Positions 54,783 through 63,358 of a stretch of DNA of 64,000 nt are shown here, one piece after another. Source of the stretch: Faecalispora anaeroviscerum. GTDB lineage: Bacteria; Bacillota; Clostridia; Oscillospirales; Acutalibacteraceae. The notes under the pieces were generated by a model that had not been told where the DNA came from, searched no databases, and saw only the letters and a program-made list of their open reading frames with translations. The stretch is taken from assembly GCF_947568225.1 (NCBI RefSeq), contig NZ_CANOOQ010000001.1:1364001-1428000 (forward strand), in the 5' to 3' direction. Each line of letters opens with the position of its first letter. Position 1 is the stretch's first letter. Both the position numbers and the translations under genes were made by a program.

Positions 54783-56167
54783 ACAGCGTTCCCTCCCTTC
54801 AAAATGTGATTGAGCACCTCCTGCGGCATGCCGTTTTCAATGAAATGCTTTTGCAAACTGGAGGATATCCCGCTGACCGGCTCATGACGCCCGTTAATAA
54901 TAAATTTGTCTCCGTCCATGCGGTTTTCCGTGATGTGAAACCGGAACAGGGTTCGGAAATTTCGACTGCCGTCCGGTAAAATTTCACATTCCATGATTTC
55001 CATGATCTTGCGCTGCTTGTTTTCCAGCTGCTTTGTGAACACGACAATCGGGAACGCCTCGGTTACAAGAGACATGAGGGTATCATCCGCAATATCGTAC
55101 TTTCGCTTGCAGAGGGTTGCCATCCTGCGCCAAGTGGCTTCACAGGAATTGGAGTGAATGGTGGTCAGTACGGTGTGTCCGGTTCTTGCCGATTCCTGTG
55201 CGGTATAGGCTTCTGCCGAGCGCATTTCCCCAACACAGATAATTTCGGGATTGAAACGCAGCGCCATATCAAGGAGCATATCCTGATCGATGTTTTGCTT
55301 TTCGTTGTCACTGCTTCGTGTCAGGGTATGGATGACGCTGTTGACCACCCTGCCGTCCTTCTCCCTTACCAGCGCAAGCTCGCGGGAACCGTTTTCAATG
55401 GTGAAAATTCTTTTCGTGTCGGGAATTGTGGTCAGCAGCCAGCCCGCCAGAGTGGTTTTTCCGCTTGAAGTCGCGCCCGCCACGCACACGGATATCCCGT
55501 AGCGCAGGCATTCAGACAAAAAGTCCAGCATTTCCCCGGTCGCTGTGCCTTCGTTTACGAAATCCTCTTTTGTGAGATTCTGCGGATTCACAATACGGAT
55601 GGAAGCGCAGACGCCCACGTCCTCGTCAACAAGGGGCGTTTTCAGAACGGCGATTCGAATGTTCTTGCTCAAATGCCCGAGGACAGCGGGACTTGCGTTA
55701 TCCAGCACCATGCCGGACACATGGAGCATCCTGCGGATGACGCTGATCGCGTGTTCCGGTGAGTCAAAGTGTTCGTCCAGTTTAACCGTACTGCCGTTGC
55801 TGTACTGGATTTCTATGTCATTCCACGCGTTCACGTCGATTTCCTCAATGCCAGTGCCAAAGATGTATTTTGTAAGAAATGAAAACTCCGCCATTTCGGA
55901 ATAGAGGGCATCTATGAGCTGCTCATTGGTCATGCCCGTTACGGCGATACGGTAATCCATCAGGTATTTTCCGATATACCGTTTAACCTGCGTTTTGACT
56001 TCGTCCTTTCCGCCGTCAATGATGAGGGTGGAATATTTGCCGGAGATATACTCCTGCACCTCATGCAAAACAGCCACAAAATTCTTGGAGCTGTCATCGG
56101 GAGAAAAAAACAGATTATGATTATCTGCAATACTGCCAGGCTGGGCGCTTTGCAGTTCTTGTTTCAT
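54779..56167 (-). CDS. tadA: TadA/CpaF-type pilus assembly ATPase
   Basis: A 462-residue GspE/VirB11-family ATPase. V-A-G-A-T-S-S-G-K-T-T-L-A is Walker A; I-F-T-I-E-N-G-S-R-E-L-A is the Asp/Glu box; P-E-I-I-C-V-G-E-M-R-S-A-E is Walker B with the His box in T-G-H-T-V-L-T-T-I-H. It powers polymerisation of the Flp-type pilus, or it may serve as the VirB11 equivalent of the transfer channel. It overlaps its neighbours by 4 nt on both sides. Confidence 0.94.
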   Translation of the reverse strand: MKQELQSAQPGSIADNHNLFFSPDDSSKNFVAVLHEVQEYISGKYSTLIIDGGKDEVKTQVKRYIGKYLMDYRIAVTGMTNEQLIDALYSEMAEFSFLTKYIFGTGIEEIDVNAWNDIEIQYSNGSTVKLDEHFDSPEHAISVIRRMLHVSGMVLDNASPAVLGHLSKNIRIAVLKTPLVDEDVGVCASIRIVNPQNLTKEDFVNEGTATGEMLDFLSECLRYGISVCVAGATSSGKTTLAGWLLTTIPDTKRIFTIENGSRELALVREKDGRVVNSVIHTLTRSSDNEKQNIDQDMLLDMALRFNPEIICVGEMRSAEAYTAQESARTGHTVLTTIHSNSCEATWRRMATLCKRKYDIADDTLMSLVTEAFPIVVFTKQLENKQRKIMEIMECEILPDGSRNFRTLFRFHITENRMDGDKFIINGRHEPVSGISSSLQKHFIENGMPQEVLNHILKGGNAV

Positions 56168-56979
56168 ACGCCAAACACCTCCTTACTGATCTTCTCAATT
56201 TCCTTCCGAAATCTGCGGCTATCCTTAAGCGCCAGATCGCGAAACAGATCTCCAGCAAGCGCCTGGTTTTCCAACTCATCGGAATGGGGTATTTTAAACG
56301 CCACGCTGCCGAGCACCTGTTCGATGTTTTCACTGGCTTCATTGGTCTTTACATTGCTTGCCGCCTTGTACTGCTTTTCCGCGTCCCATTTGTTATCTTT
56401 CAGCAGCGGAAGCTGGGAAGACAGATAGCTAACGGACTTCAGGTCGCAGTTTACGAGCCGGAGCACCGAATCGGCTTCCATCAAGGCAACCGCGGACAGA
56501 ATGTCCGTAGCGATGGTGCTGCCGCAGTCGATGATGATATAAGGCGCGATATCCCGCATACACTCAATCAGTTCCGTCGCCAACTCCGCGTTGTACGGCG
56601 GGTAGGTGAACATATTTTCGCCTTTGAGCATACCGACCAGCGTTAAATAATTGATTTTCTTATGGGTGACGCAGTTTTGTTTAATGAGCGTATCCGTCAC
56701 ATGGGTCGCTGCTAAAATGCTTCCAAGGGATTTTTCACATTCGAGGTCGGCGGGTGGGCAGATACAGGGCAGCATGGGGGCGGTCATATCACAGAGAAGT
56801 AAAACGACATTTTTGTGCCTATCGGCGAGGTGTTTTGCCAGTTTCACCGCCACAGTGGTTTTACCGCTTCCGGGGCTGCCCCACACGGCGAGAACCTGAA
56901 CATCTTTTTCCGGCTCCGCATTCTGCGGCTCGCCACCGGTGTTTCGGGAGAAAATACTCCCTGTTTTGAAATTGAACAT
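56164..56979 (-). CDS. TadZ/CpaE-like MinD-type ATPase
   Basis: A 271-residue P-loop protein. A deviant Walker A (G-S-P-G-S-G-K-T-T-V-A-V-K) follows about 30 residues of N-terminal tail; I-I-D-C-G-S-T-I-A-T-D-I-L is the second motif. MinD/ParA-like proteins of this kind (TadZ/CpaE) localise the pilus machine. The gene starts at 56979 after GGAGG. The receiver domain of CpaE is absent. Confidence 0.88.
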   Translation of the reverse strand: MFNFKTGSIFSRNTGGEPQNAEPEKDVQVLAVWGSPGSGKTTVAVKLAKHLADRHKNVVLLLCDMTAPMLPCICPPADLECEKSLGSILAATHVTDTLIKQNCVTHKKINYLTLVGMLKGENMFTYPPYNAELATELIECMRDIAPYIIIDCGSTIATDILSAVALMEADSVLRLVNCDLKSVSYLSSQLPLLKDNKWDAEKQYKAASNVKTNEASENIEQVLGSVAFKIPHSDELENQALAGDLFRDLALKDSRRFRKEIEKISKEVFGV

Positions 56980-56980
56980 G

Positions 56981-57784
56981 CTATTTGCCTCCCTCGCTGG
57001 AAGAGGTTGTTCCGGAAGAGGATTCCGCTCTCTGATTGCCGGAAGGGTACAGTCCTTTGAGCACCTTGTCCTGCGACTCTATAAATTTGGCGGCATTTTC
57101 CTTGCTGCCCCGGTACACAAGGGAAAGATGCAGTTTCCCGTCCGACTCCAGATCGGCAAGAATTTTGCTCTGTTCCGGCGATGCAAGAAGGGTCACGGTT
57201 GCCGGAAGTTTCCGGTCACTCTCCGACGAAGTCGAATTGGATCCAGCGTCACGCTGGTCGGTGTCGTAGCCGGTGCTGGCGGTTACCCCGATGACCTCCA
57301 CATACTGGAGTTCCTGCGGAATGACGGTGGCACCCTGTTTCTTGTAATCCGGCGCAATAACCGATACGATATCGCCGGAGATTAGTTTGCCGGACAGCCC
57401 GTTTGCAAGGTTTTTTACCGTTACGGATATAGCCTGCTTTTCTCCGTTAAGATTGTATAAATAGGCGTTGTCGGCGGCGGGCGTATTCGTAATCTTAGAA
57501 TTTAAGAGGTAATCGCCAACGGTTAAATCTGAGGCAGCGTATTTGCCGACGATGCTGTCCTTGTTCTTTAGCACATTTTCCGGAAGATTGTATCCTCCAA
57601 CCTCCACGGTCTGTACCATGTCCTTTGTGATCTGATCTCCAGCCTTGATATCTTTCGTAACACGCACGATGCTTGTTTTTTGTGAGATTCCGGCATTAAA
57701 AAGCGGCGTGACCGCGAAGCAGATCAAGAGCGAAAGGACAATACAGAGCACGCCGAGAGCAGTCCTGTTTTTTAAAAAACTCAT
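56981..57784 (-). CDS. CpaB/RcpC-like pilus assembly protein (SAF domain)
   Basis: A 267-residue protein starting at the ATG at 57782-57784, which overlaps the TGA of the prepilin peptidase gene. After a membrane helix (V-L-C-I-V-L-S-L-L-I-C-F-A-V-T) comes a SAF domain (V-T-K-D-I-K-A-G-D-Q-I-T-K-D-M-V-Q) and a beta-rich RcpC-like part with G-D-I-V-S-V-I-A-P. The tail is serine-rich. It would sit outside the membrane and guide the pilus through the wall. Confidence 0.88.
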   Translation of the reverse strand: MSFLKNRTALGVLCIVLSLLICFAVTPLFNAGISQKTSIVRVTKDIKAGDQITKDMVQTVEVGGYNLPENVLKNKDSIVGKYAASDLTVGDYLLNSKITNTPAADNAYLYNLNGEKQAISVTVKNLANGLSGKLISGDIVSVIAPDYKKQGATVIPQELQYVEVIGVTASTGYDTDQRDAGSNSTSSESDRKLPATVTLLASPEQSKILADLESDGKLHLSLVYRGSKENAAKFIESQDKVLKGLYPSGNQRAESSSGTTSSSEGGK

Positions 57785-58242
57785 AGGGTGATACCTCCCA
57801 TATTCATAAAATAAGCGGCGATATAGCCGGTCGATAAAAAAGGCACGAGGGGAAACGCCTTTTGGCATTTCCTCCCGCGCAGCTTCTGAACAACTAAATA
57901 AATCGCATAAAAAATAAGCATGGCGGTCAATCCGATCACCAACGCCGCCATACCTCTTTGAAAACCGAGTACAAGCCCTGCCGCTGCCATCAGCTTGATA
58001 TCCCCGCCGCCCATGCCACCCCAAATCAGAGCGGCGATCAAAAGCGGCAGTGCTGTCAGAATTCCGAACAGCTTCTCCGGTTCGAAGCAGATGAATCCGG
58101 TCAGAAAAATGAGCAGACAGATGGTGTCGGGAATCGTTCTTTTTTTAATGTCAATCAAAGATGCAATTAACAAAAGGGCAAAAAATATGCCGCCCTGCAA
58201 TAGGAGCAGCAGATTATCGAGGCTAATGCAATTAGCCTGCAT
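57781..58242 (-). CDS. Prepilin peptidase (A24 family, TadV/CpaA-like)
   Basis: A 153-residue membrane protease with about five helices. The two catalytic aspartates are in S-L-I-D-I-K-K-R-T-I-P-D and G-G-G-D-I-K-L-M. It is the short form without an N-methylation domain, as in Tad loci. It should process the Flp-like pilin encoded directly upstream (58232..58462, 11 nt overlap) and the TadE-like proteins. Confidence 0.93.
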   Translation of the reverse strand: MQANCISLDNLLLLLQGGIFFALLLIASLIDIKKRTIPDTICLLIFLTGFICFEPEKLFGILTALPLLIAALIWGGMGGGDIKLMAAAGLVLGFQRGMAALVIGLTAMLIFYAIYLVVQKLRGRKCQKAFPLVPFLSTGYIAAYFMNMGGITL

Positions 58243-58462
58243 AGTTGAACATCTCTTTGATACGCTGGGTAACGGTCGGCATGATGGTATTGCCGAATAG
58301 GGCGTACAGTCCGGCGAGAAGCAGCGCGCCGATCACAACGCTGATTAAAATTTTAATGGCCGTATCCACGAAGCCCTCCGCTTTCCGTGAACGCATCAAA
58401 GACTGAACTACCAGCACTTTGCCGATCATTTGATTTCTTACTTTAAGTGCGAGTTTTCTCAT
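58232..58462 (-). CDS. Flp-type pilin subunit (DUF6133-like)
   Basis: A 76-residue small pilin: a basic leader (M-R-K-L-A-L-K-V-R-N and R-S-R-K-A-E-G), a likely cleavage after the glycine, then one hydrophobic helix (F-V-D-T-A-I-K-I-L-I-S-V-V-I-G-A-L-L-L-A-G) and a short tail. It is directly upstream of its presumed peptidase. It is the best candidate for the major subunit of the Tad-like pilus. Confidence 0.85.
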   Translation of the reverse strand: MRKLALKVRNQMIGKVLVVQSLMRSRKAEGFVDTAIKILISVVIGALLLAGLYALFGNTIMPTVTQRIKEMFNYAG

Positions 58463-58514
58463 TGCTATTACCTCCGAAAATATATTTTTAGATTTCCATG
58501 TGTAAGAGTGAATC

Positions 58515-58904
58515 CTACATGCCGCCCATCTGCATCCCTGAATTCTGCTCCAACTTTTCGGGAGAAGATGGCACCGCTGCTTTTGGGCTCTGTGTGAGCG
58601 CCTGATGATAAGCGTCCAGTACGGCGGTGTTCAACTGCTGCCGGAACGCGGCGGTTACAGGGAAGCAGATATCCTTGTACTCTCCGTTTCCCGCCTTGTA
58701 GCTGGGCATGGCCACGAATGGTCCCTTGCTGCTGTCCACCACCTTGACATTGCGGATAGCGAAACAGTTGTTTAAATTGACCGAAGCGATAGCTCTTACA
58801 CTGCCCTCCGGACGGATGGAGCCGATCTTTACATCCACCTTCATTGGCATGGATTGTTCTGCGCTTTCCGGCACAGTTGTTTGTTTTTTTGCCGTTTCAT
58901 TCAT
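58515..58904 (-). CDS. SpoVG-family protein
   Basis: A 129-residue protein starting at the ATG at 58902-58904 (AGGAGG upstream; a longer frame has no ribosome site). K-V-D-V-K-I-G-S-I-R-P-E-G-S-V-R-A-I-A-S-V and F-A-I-R-N-V-K-V-V-D are the SpoVG core; G-P-F-V-A-M-P-S-Y-K fits as well. Chromosomal SpoVG binds nucleic acids and regulates sporulation and surface genes; ICE-borne copies with an extra tail such as this one (P-E-K-L-E-Q-N-S-G-M-Q-M-G-G-M) may regulate the pilus genes around them. Confidence 0.92.
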   Translation of the reverse strand: MNETAKKQTTVPESAEQSMPMKVDVKIGSIRPEGSVRAIASVNLNNCFAIRNVKVVDSSKGPFVAMPSYKAGNGEYKDICFPVTAAFRQQLNTAVLDAYHQALTQSPKAAVPSSPEKLEQNSGMQMGGM

Positions 58905-58937
58905 GATGATTTCCTCCTGCTTAATAAATTTAGGCAC

Positions 58938-58962
58938 AAAAAAAGACAGCCGCTTGGCTGTC
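58938..58962 (-). terminator. Terminator after the 626-residue surface protein gene
   Basis: GACAGCC-gctt-GGCTGTC (58945-58962), followed on the minus strand by TTTTTTTG. It lies 13 bp after the stop codon at 58976. Confidence 0.9.
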
Positions 58963-58975
58963 ATAAAAATTGATG

Positions 58976-60856
58976 CTATTTGCTAAGTTCAAAGAGCAGC
59001 ACTAAACTGTGGGACGCGGTATAACTTTTATCCCATGCAAGCCCGCATTTTGCCGAGAGCGCCAGAGTACCTTTCGCTCCGTTTGGATTTAGCGTCCCAA
59101 GCAGTGTCTTTGAAGAAAGATCGGTGGCGTAAATCAGATCCGTATCATTGATGGCCGACCATGAAGAGGTTCCCGCAGCTGTTTCCTTCACATGGATGCC
59201 GAGCGCCAGATCGGATTTGGTCTGCGCCACCGTCAGTTTACTCCAGTCGGCATATTTTGAAGACGTTACGTCATTTAATCTGACTGAGCCACCCGATGAA
59301 GCAGACAGACTCTGGATGGACACTTTTACGGGAACACCGGAATTGTTGGTGATTGGAATCTCCGACGCTATGAATGGTGTATCGTTGTTTGGATTGATGG
59401 AATAATTCACGCTGATGGGATGTGTTACCGAAATAAGTTCATTCACATTGTAATGTGTTACTTGGGAAACATTTCCGACATTGTCCACCGCAGCGATATG
59501 GATGTAGAAGTTGCCTCCGGACGGTCTTGAAAAGGTATAGTTTCCGGCCGCCGTTGTAATTGCTCCGTTTGGAACGGTGGAGGGATTGTTATCCACCACA
59601 ATGGAATACCCTTTCATGCCGCTTTTGATGGATGCCGCCACTACCGGAGACTGGAATTTCACGCCGTCATTCTGCCCGGTGGCCTCCACGTAATACTGAT
59701 AGTCCATCGCGTTATCGCTTGACGAATAGGCAACGGTATATTGTGAACAGTCAGCATTGTGCGTCACTCCTGAAACAGCAGGCGCATCCGGGACGCTCAG
59801 ATCCTGCCCCTTGTGGTCGTTCCAAGAGGTGTCGGTGGTAATCTGTGCGAGATAAAAAAGGGTGTTAGCGGTCACGCGCTGCTCGTCCGGTGTGGCCGCC
59901 CCGTTGGAATGCCCGGTCTGGATCATCGCCGCGTTGCACCATGTGGTCAGGTAGAAGGCGTTGGTGCCTTTCCCCTCGGCATTGGTCTGCGGCGTGCCGC
60001 CGCTGTAGGTGTACGGCGGCTGGTAAGTCATCCACACGTCGCCCAGCGCCAGTTGGTTGGTATGTGACATGGGAACATTCAGAACAGTTCCCGGTTCCCC
60101 GATTTTCCACGGGTAGTTAGTCAGCAGACCCTTTTTAGACACGTTAATTTGCGTGCCGCCCAACACCGTGTATTTGCTGATGGTTTCAATATTGACGTAA
60201 TGCGCCAGGTTGAAAAAATTCGGCATGGCAATGGTATCATTCAAGACCATCGTGTCGTGACCGAACAGAACGCCCCTGCCCGTCTTGATGAAAGTATCCA
60301 CTTTGATCTGGGCGGTATTGGATAAGTCTTGAAAGTTATTTGCATCCCACGCACCGAAATATAACACATCGTATTTATAGGTTCCGTCCTGATTTTTTAG
60401 ATAACTGTCGGGAGTTACGTTAAAAAGGGATATGGAAACCGCGTCGACCGAGATCAGCCCCTCGCCGTATCCTTTGGCATTGTATTCATTCGGCGTTTCC
60501 ATCCACATTTTCAGAGATGCGGATTTTGGCAGGGTACAGCTTTCGCCTTTCCACGTTTTGAAGGATACGGTCGGAGTCACATCGGGAAAGATGTTGAGAA
60601 CCCTGACCGTGTTTTTGGCCGGAATACTCTGAAAAGTGGATTCCAGCGAGGATTTGGAATAGAGCATATAATTGTACGGCTGCGACCGGTCGATATTATT
60701 CCAGTTCAGGGCAACGTAATTGCCGGAAGGGTTGGGCACTACCGTCAGCGTCATGGAGGGCGTGGCCAGCGCTGAGACGCTGTTTGTCGAGACCGACAGC
60801 AGCATTGCCATTGTTAGAACCGAAATGAAAAACAGCCGTTTTATTTTTGATTTCAA
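58976..60856 (-). CDS. Large secreted surface protein (DUF5057-like) with a C-terminal domain shared with 60929
   Basis: A 626-residue exported protein with a signal peptide (M-K-S-K-I-K-R-L-F-F-I-S-V-L, cleavage near V-S-A-L-A). The first 370 residues contain Y-D-V-L-Y-F-G-A-W-D-A-N-N and G-R-G-V-L-F-G-H-D-T, as in DUF5057-type proteins; a fibronectin-like section follows; the last 160 residues (from about I-S-V-T-H-P-I-S-V-N-Y-S) align with most of the mature protein at 60929..61525. It is probably displayed on the cell surface or on the pilus as an adhesin for mating. A perfect terminator follows it. Confidence 0.8.
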   Translation of the reverse strand: MKSKIKRLFFISVLTMAMLLSVSTNSVSALATPSMTLTVVPNPSGNYVALNWNNIDRSQPYNYMLYSKSSLESTFQSIPAKNTVRVLNIFPDVTPTVSFKTWKGESCTLPKSASLKMWMETPNEYNAKGYGEGLISVDAVSISLFNVTPDSYLKNQDGTYKYDVLYFGAWDANNFQDLSNTAQIKVDTFIKTGRGVLFGHDTMVLNDTIAMPNFFNLAHYVNIETISKYTVLGGTQINVSKKGLLTNYPWKIGEPGTVLNVPMSHTNQLALGDVWMTYQPPYTYSGGTPQTNAEGKGTNAFYLTTWCNAAMIQTGHSNGAATPDEQRVTANTLFYLAQITTDTSWNDHKGQDLSVPDAPAVSGVTHNADCSQYTVAYSSSDNAMDYQYYVEATGQNDGVKFQSPVVAASIKSGMKGYSIVVDNNPSTVPNGAITTAAGNYTFSRPSGGNFYIHIAAVDNVGNVSQVTHYNVNELISVTHPISVNYSINPNNDTPFIASEIPITNNSGVPVKVSIQSLSASSGGSVRLNDVTSSKYADWSKLTVAQTKSDLALGIHVKETAAGTSSWSAINDTDLIYATDLSSKTLLGTLNPNGAKGTLALSAKCGLAWDKSYTASHSLVLLFELSK

Positions 60857-60887
60857 TGATTGACCTCCTTCCCATGAAATAAATACG

Positions 60888-60913
60888 CGGCCGGAAGATC
60901 CTCCCTCCGGCCG
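60888..60913 (-). terminator. Terminator-like hairpin after the 198-residue surface protein gene
   Basis: CGGCCGGA (60888-60895) pairs with TCCGGCCG (60906-60913); on the minus strand CGTATTTATTTC follows. The U-run is moderate, so partial read-through is possible. Confidence 0.65.
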
Positions 60914-60928
60914 TGTATTTTGTCTGGA

Positions 60929-61525
60929 TTAAGTGAATTGGAACAGGAATACAAGACTGTGGTTTGCGGTGTAGGCGCTGTCAAACGCGAGCCCGTGATT
61001 TGCCGTTAGCGTCATCGTGCCGGTTGCGGCGGGACTCAGCGATCCGACCGCTGTCGGAGTTGTTTTGACCGCCCAATGGGTGGCAGTGTTGTACCCACTG
61101 CTCCATCCGGTCGTATCCTTTGCCCTGACGCCCAGCGCGATGTACTTTTTAGAATCGGCAAGGTTCAGCGTGCTCCATGATTTCGAGGCACTGTCCACAT
61201 CGGTGAAAGTTAGTGTGCCACCCGACGCGGCGGTCAGGGACGCAACCGTGACATTTACCGCCACCTTCGTGTTGTTGGTTACTTTGATGTCAGGGGCGGT
61301 GAGTGTGCCGGTCGTTCCGTTGTTAGGGTCAATGGCATAGGCGGCGCTTATAGGATGCGTGAGGGAAATGGTCAGCGGTGAAATGGCGCCGTTGATGGCA
61401 ACCGTTCCGGTGACGCTGCCTGTGCCGGTGTCGGTGGTGTCTGCTGCGAAAGCGGTGACTCCTGAAACACCCAGCATGGCAAGGGTCATGATACCTGCGA
61501 GAAACCTTTTGATACTTTTTCTCAT
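60929..61525 (-). CDS. Small secreted surface protein, paralogous to the C-terminus of 58976
   Basis: A 198-residue exported protein starting at the ATG at 61523-61525, 7 nt after AGGAGG. The signal peptide (M-R-K-S-I-K-R-F-L-A-G-I-M) ends near V-T-A-F-A-A. The body repeats the plan of the larger neighbour: L-T-H-P-I-S-A-A-Y-A-I-D-P-N-N, then V-T-N-N-T-K-V-A-V-N-V, then L-A-F-D-S-A-Y-T-A-N-H-S-L-V-F-L-F. It is rich in T, S, A and G. It may be an abundant surface or pilus-associated subunit for which the larger protein is a tip form. Confidence 0.8.
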   Translation of the reverse strand: MRKSIKRFLAGIMTLAMLGVSGVTAFAADTTDTGTGSVTGTVAINGAISPLTISLTHPISAAYAIDPNNGTTGTLTAPDIKVTNNTKVAVNVTVASLTAASGGTLTFTDVDSASKSWSTLNLADSKKYIALGVRAKDTTGWSSGYNTATHWAVKTTPTAVGSLSPAATGTMTLTANHGLAFDSAYTANHSLVFLFQFT

Positions 61526-61576
61526 TTTCAAACCTCCTAAAAAATAATATATAATCAGCCGGATTTTTCCGGATGA

Positions 61577-62140
61577 TTACGACACGGTTAGCTTGATTCT
61601 GTAATTTGCTTCGCCGAGATACGTTTTGGTATCCCGGTCATAATAGCGGATGGCCGCGTTTACGTCATAAGTGCCGGGGTCAATTTTTTTTACAAGCGTG
61701 ATGCTTTCAATGTGCTGTCCCGGAACGATGGGGACAGATTTTGCTACCGTTTTTCCGTCAAGGACAACTTCGCACTGCATGATGACATTGTTTAATGCGG
61801 GATTTTCTACCACCCATGCACCTTTAGTGCCTTTTGCACCGCTCGGGAACGAGATTTGCGCACTCACCCTGTCAGTAACCGTGAGCTGTTTCTTTTGAAG
61901 CTCCGACAGGATTTCACTCTGCGTCTTGGAATCGTAGCCTCCCGGTATGGCGCTTCCGTTATCATCCAGTGAAGAAGAGCCGGGGCTGGACTGGCTGGAT
62001 GGGTTTAATCCACCACCATTCTGACTGTCCGTCCCGGCAATAGAAAAAGAAATTATAATGCCTATGATCAGCAGTAAAAGCAAAACCAGAAGAATCAGCA
62101 ATGTTTTTTTTCGCTTTTTCTTTTTGTCGTTGTCGTTCAT
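61577..62140 (-). CDS. Membrane-anchored extracytoplasmic protein
   Basis: A 187-residue protein: a lysine-rich start (K-K-K-K-R-K-K), one strong membrane helix (L-L-I-L-L-V-L-L-L-L-L-I-I-G-I-I-I), a serine/glycine linker and a small beta-rich outside domain (E-S-I-T-L-V-K-K-I-D-P-G-T-Y-D-V-N). I do not recognise the family. It accompanies the surface protein genes and could be an assembly or retention factor. Confidence 0.75.
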   Translation of the reverse strand: MNDNDKKKKRKKTLLILLVLLLLLIIGIIISFSIAGTDSQNGGGLNPSSQSSPGSSSLDDNGSAIPGGYDSKTQSEILSELQKKQLTVTDRVSAQISFPSGAKGTKGAWVVENPALNNVIMQCEVVLDGKTVAKSVPIVPGQHIESITLVKKIDPGTYDVNAAIRYYDRDTKTYLGEANYRIKLTVS

Positions 62141-62166
62141 GATTTCCCTCCATTTTCAATATAAAA

Positions 62167-62189
62167 ATAAAAAACAGCCATTTGGCTGT
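62167..62189 (-). terminator. Terminator after the YodL-like gene
   Basis: ACAGCCA-tt-TGGCTGT (62174-62189), followed on the minus strand by TTTTTTATTT. The stem resembles that at 58945-58962. Confidence 0.88.
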
Positions 62190-62199
62190 CACTGAGTTG

Positions 62200-62760
62200 C
62201 TATAAATTCATGGTTTGGCCGCTCTGCTGTTCCTGTTCAGGTGACTGGAATGGAATCTCTTTGAAGCCGAACCGATCGACGTAATGGAAACTGCTGCCCG
62301 CGCTGTCATACAGTTCGATCACATCCGACATCGAAAGGGAATGTCCTTTATAATCGGGCGGATGGTTCAGGTTAAATTTCTCATAGATTTCATCCAGATT
62401 ATTGGTTTCTAACTGCCCATCATACACAACCTGGTAGTTTTCCGGATCGGGTTCACCGAATCGTTCCAACAACTCGTCGTAGCCGATGAATTTCATCGTG
62501 ACGTCCACATCCGGTTTTAGCTGGTGAATGCGACAGTTTTTCAAGATCGGGGTGTTCCCGTCTAAATCCGGTTTACCGCTTGCCAACCGGTCAAATACGC
62601 CATTTGTCCACTGGACTTCCAGCCCCCGTTTTTTCGAGAGATAATCCTTTAATTCCTCGCAGAGAAACATGGGGTCGACAAAGGCTTTCCCATTTTCGAT
62701 GTACCCCGCGGTATTGCCATAGAACTGGATACGGTCGCTTTTTATGCTGATGCCATCCAT
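62200..62760 (-). CDS. YodL-domain protein
   Basis: A 186-residue soluble protein. The C-terminal G-H-S-L-S-M-S-D-V-I-E-L-Y and F-H-Y-V-D-R-F-G-F are the marks of the YodL domain found in many proteins of clostridial mobile elements, often with antirestriction or DNA-processing modules. The first 100 residues are beta-rich and unknown. It lies 13 bp after the gene at 62774. The function is unknown. Confidence 0.8.
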   Translation of the reverse strand: MDGISIKSDRIQFYGNTAGYIENGKAFVDPMFLCEELKDYLSKKRGLEVQWTNGVFDRLASGKPDLDGNTPILKNCRIHQLKPDVDVTMKFIGYDELLERFGEPDPENYQVVYDGQLETNNLDEIYEKFNLNHPPDYKGHSLSMSDVIELYDSAGSSFHYVDRFGFKEIPFQSPEQEQQSGQTMNL

Positions 62761-62773
62761 TTGGATTCCTCCT

Positions 62774-63355
62774 TCATTGATTCATATGCATGCCTCCATC
62801 CTGTGGCTTCTGCCCAGCCCGGAACGCCTCGATAGCCTCCGGCGAGGGATGGACGATTTCGCCTTTGATCATCTCAAACACGCAGAAATCATCGCGGTCA
62901 CAGATCATTACCCGGTGCTGGTAATCCTTTTGCATCTCGATGTAGTCCATAACCTCTTTTTCACTGCACAACCAGACTCCGGAAGCATAGCGGCCATCAG
63001 GCAGGAAGCTGTAACCACTGTATTTTGGCTCATGATTCTTTACGTCGAGTGCTCCCACGGGCCTGATTTGAGAAAGTTGAAGTTTTGCGGAATCCGGCAG
63101 CAGCTCCGGCTTCAAAACTCCGACCACATCGCCACGCATTTTTAGGGAAAACTCGCCGGTATTTAGGGACACCAGAAATACGGCGCAGCCGCTTGGATTT
63201 ACACCGGCTCCGTTTCCGCAAAGGCAGAAAAACAGTTGATTCCGACAATTTTCAGGCAGTGATTCACGGTTTAAAACCATAGCCTTGCCCTTGATGGAGC
63301 ATGCGGAGCCTGTTTCCACACAATCGCTTGCCGTATAGATTTCCTTCGCTTCCAT
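62774..63355 (-). CDS. Uncharacterised ICE protein
   Basis: A 193-residue soluble protein that I do not recognise. L-F-F-C-L-C-G-N-G-A-G-V-N-P-S-G, F-S-L-K-M-R-G-D-V-V-G-V-L-K and Y-A-S-G-V-W-L-C-S-E-K-E-V are its distinctive stretches; several cysteines are scattered. Its neighbours are AbrB-like regulators and a YodL protein, so it belongs to the regulatory or early part of the element. The start codon follows GAGATGTG, a moderate ribosome site. Confidence 0.7.
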   Translation of the reverse strand: MEAKEIYTASDCVETGSACSIKGKAMVLNRESLPENCRNQLFFCLCGNGAGVNPSGCAVFLVSLNTGEFSLKMRGDVVGVLKPELLPDSAKLQLSQIRPVGALDVKNHEPKYSGYSFLPDGRYASGVWLCSEKEVMDYIEMQKDYQHRVMICDRDDFCVFEMIKGEIVHPSPEAIEAFRAGQKPQDGGMHMNQ

Positions 63356-63358
63356 TTC

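Noticed and set aside
53955..54809. Plus-strand open frame of 284 codons antisense to TadB
   Set aside because: Mirror frame rich in H, Q and R; no start signal; the TadB-like reading explains the region.
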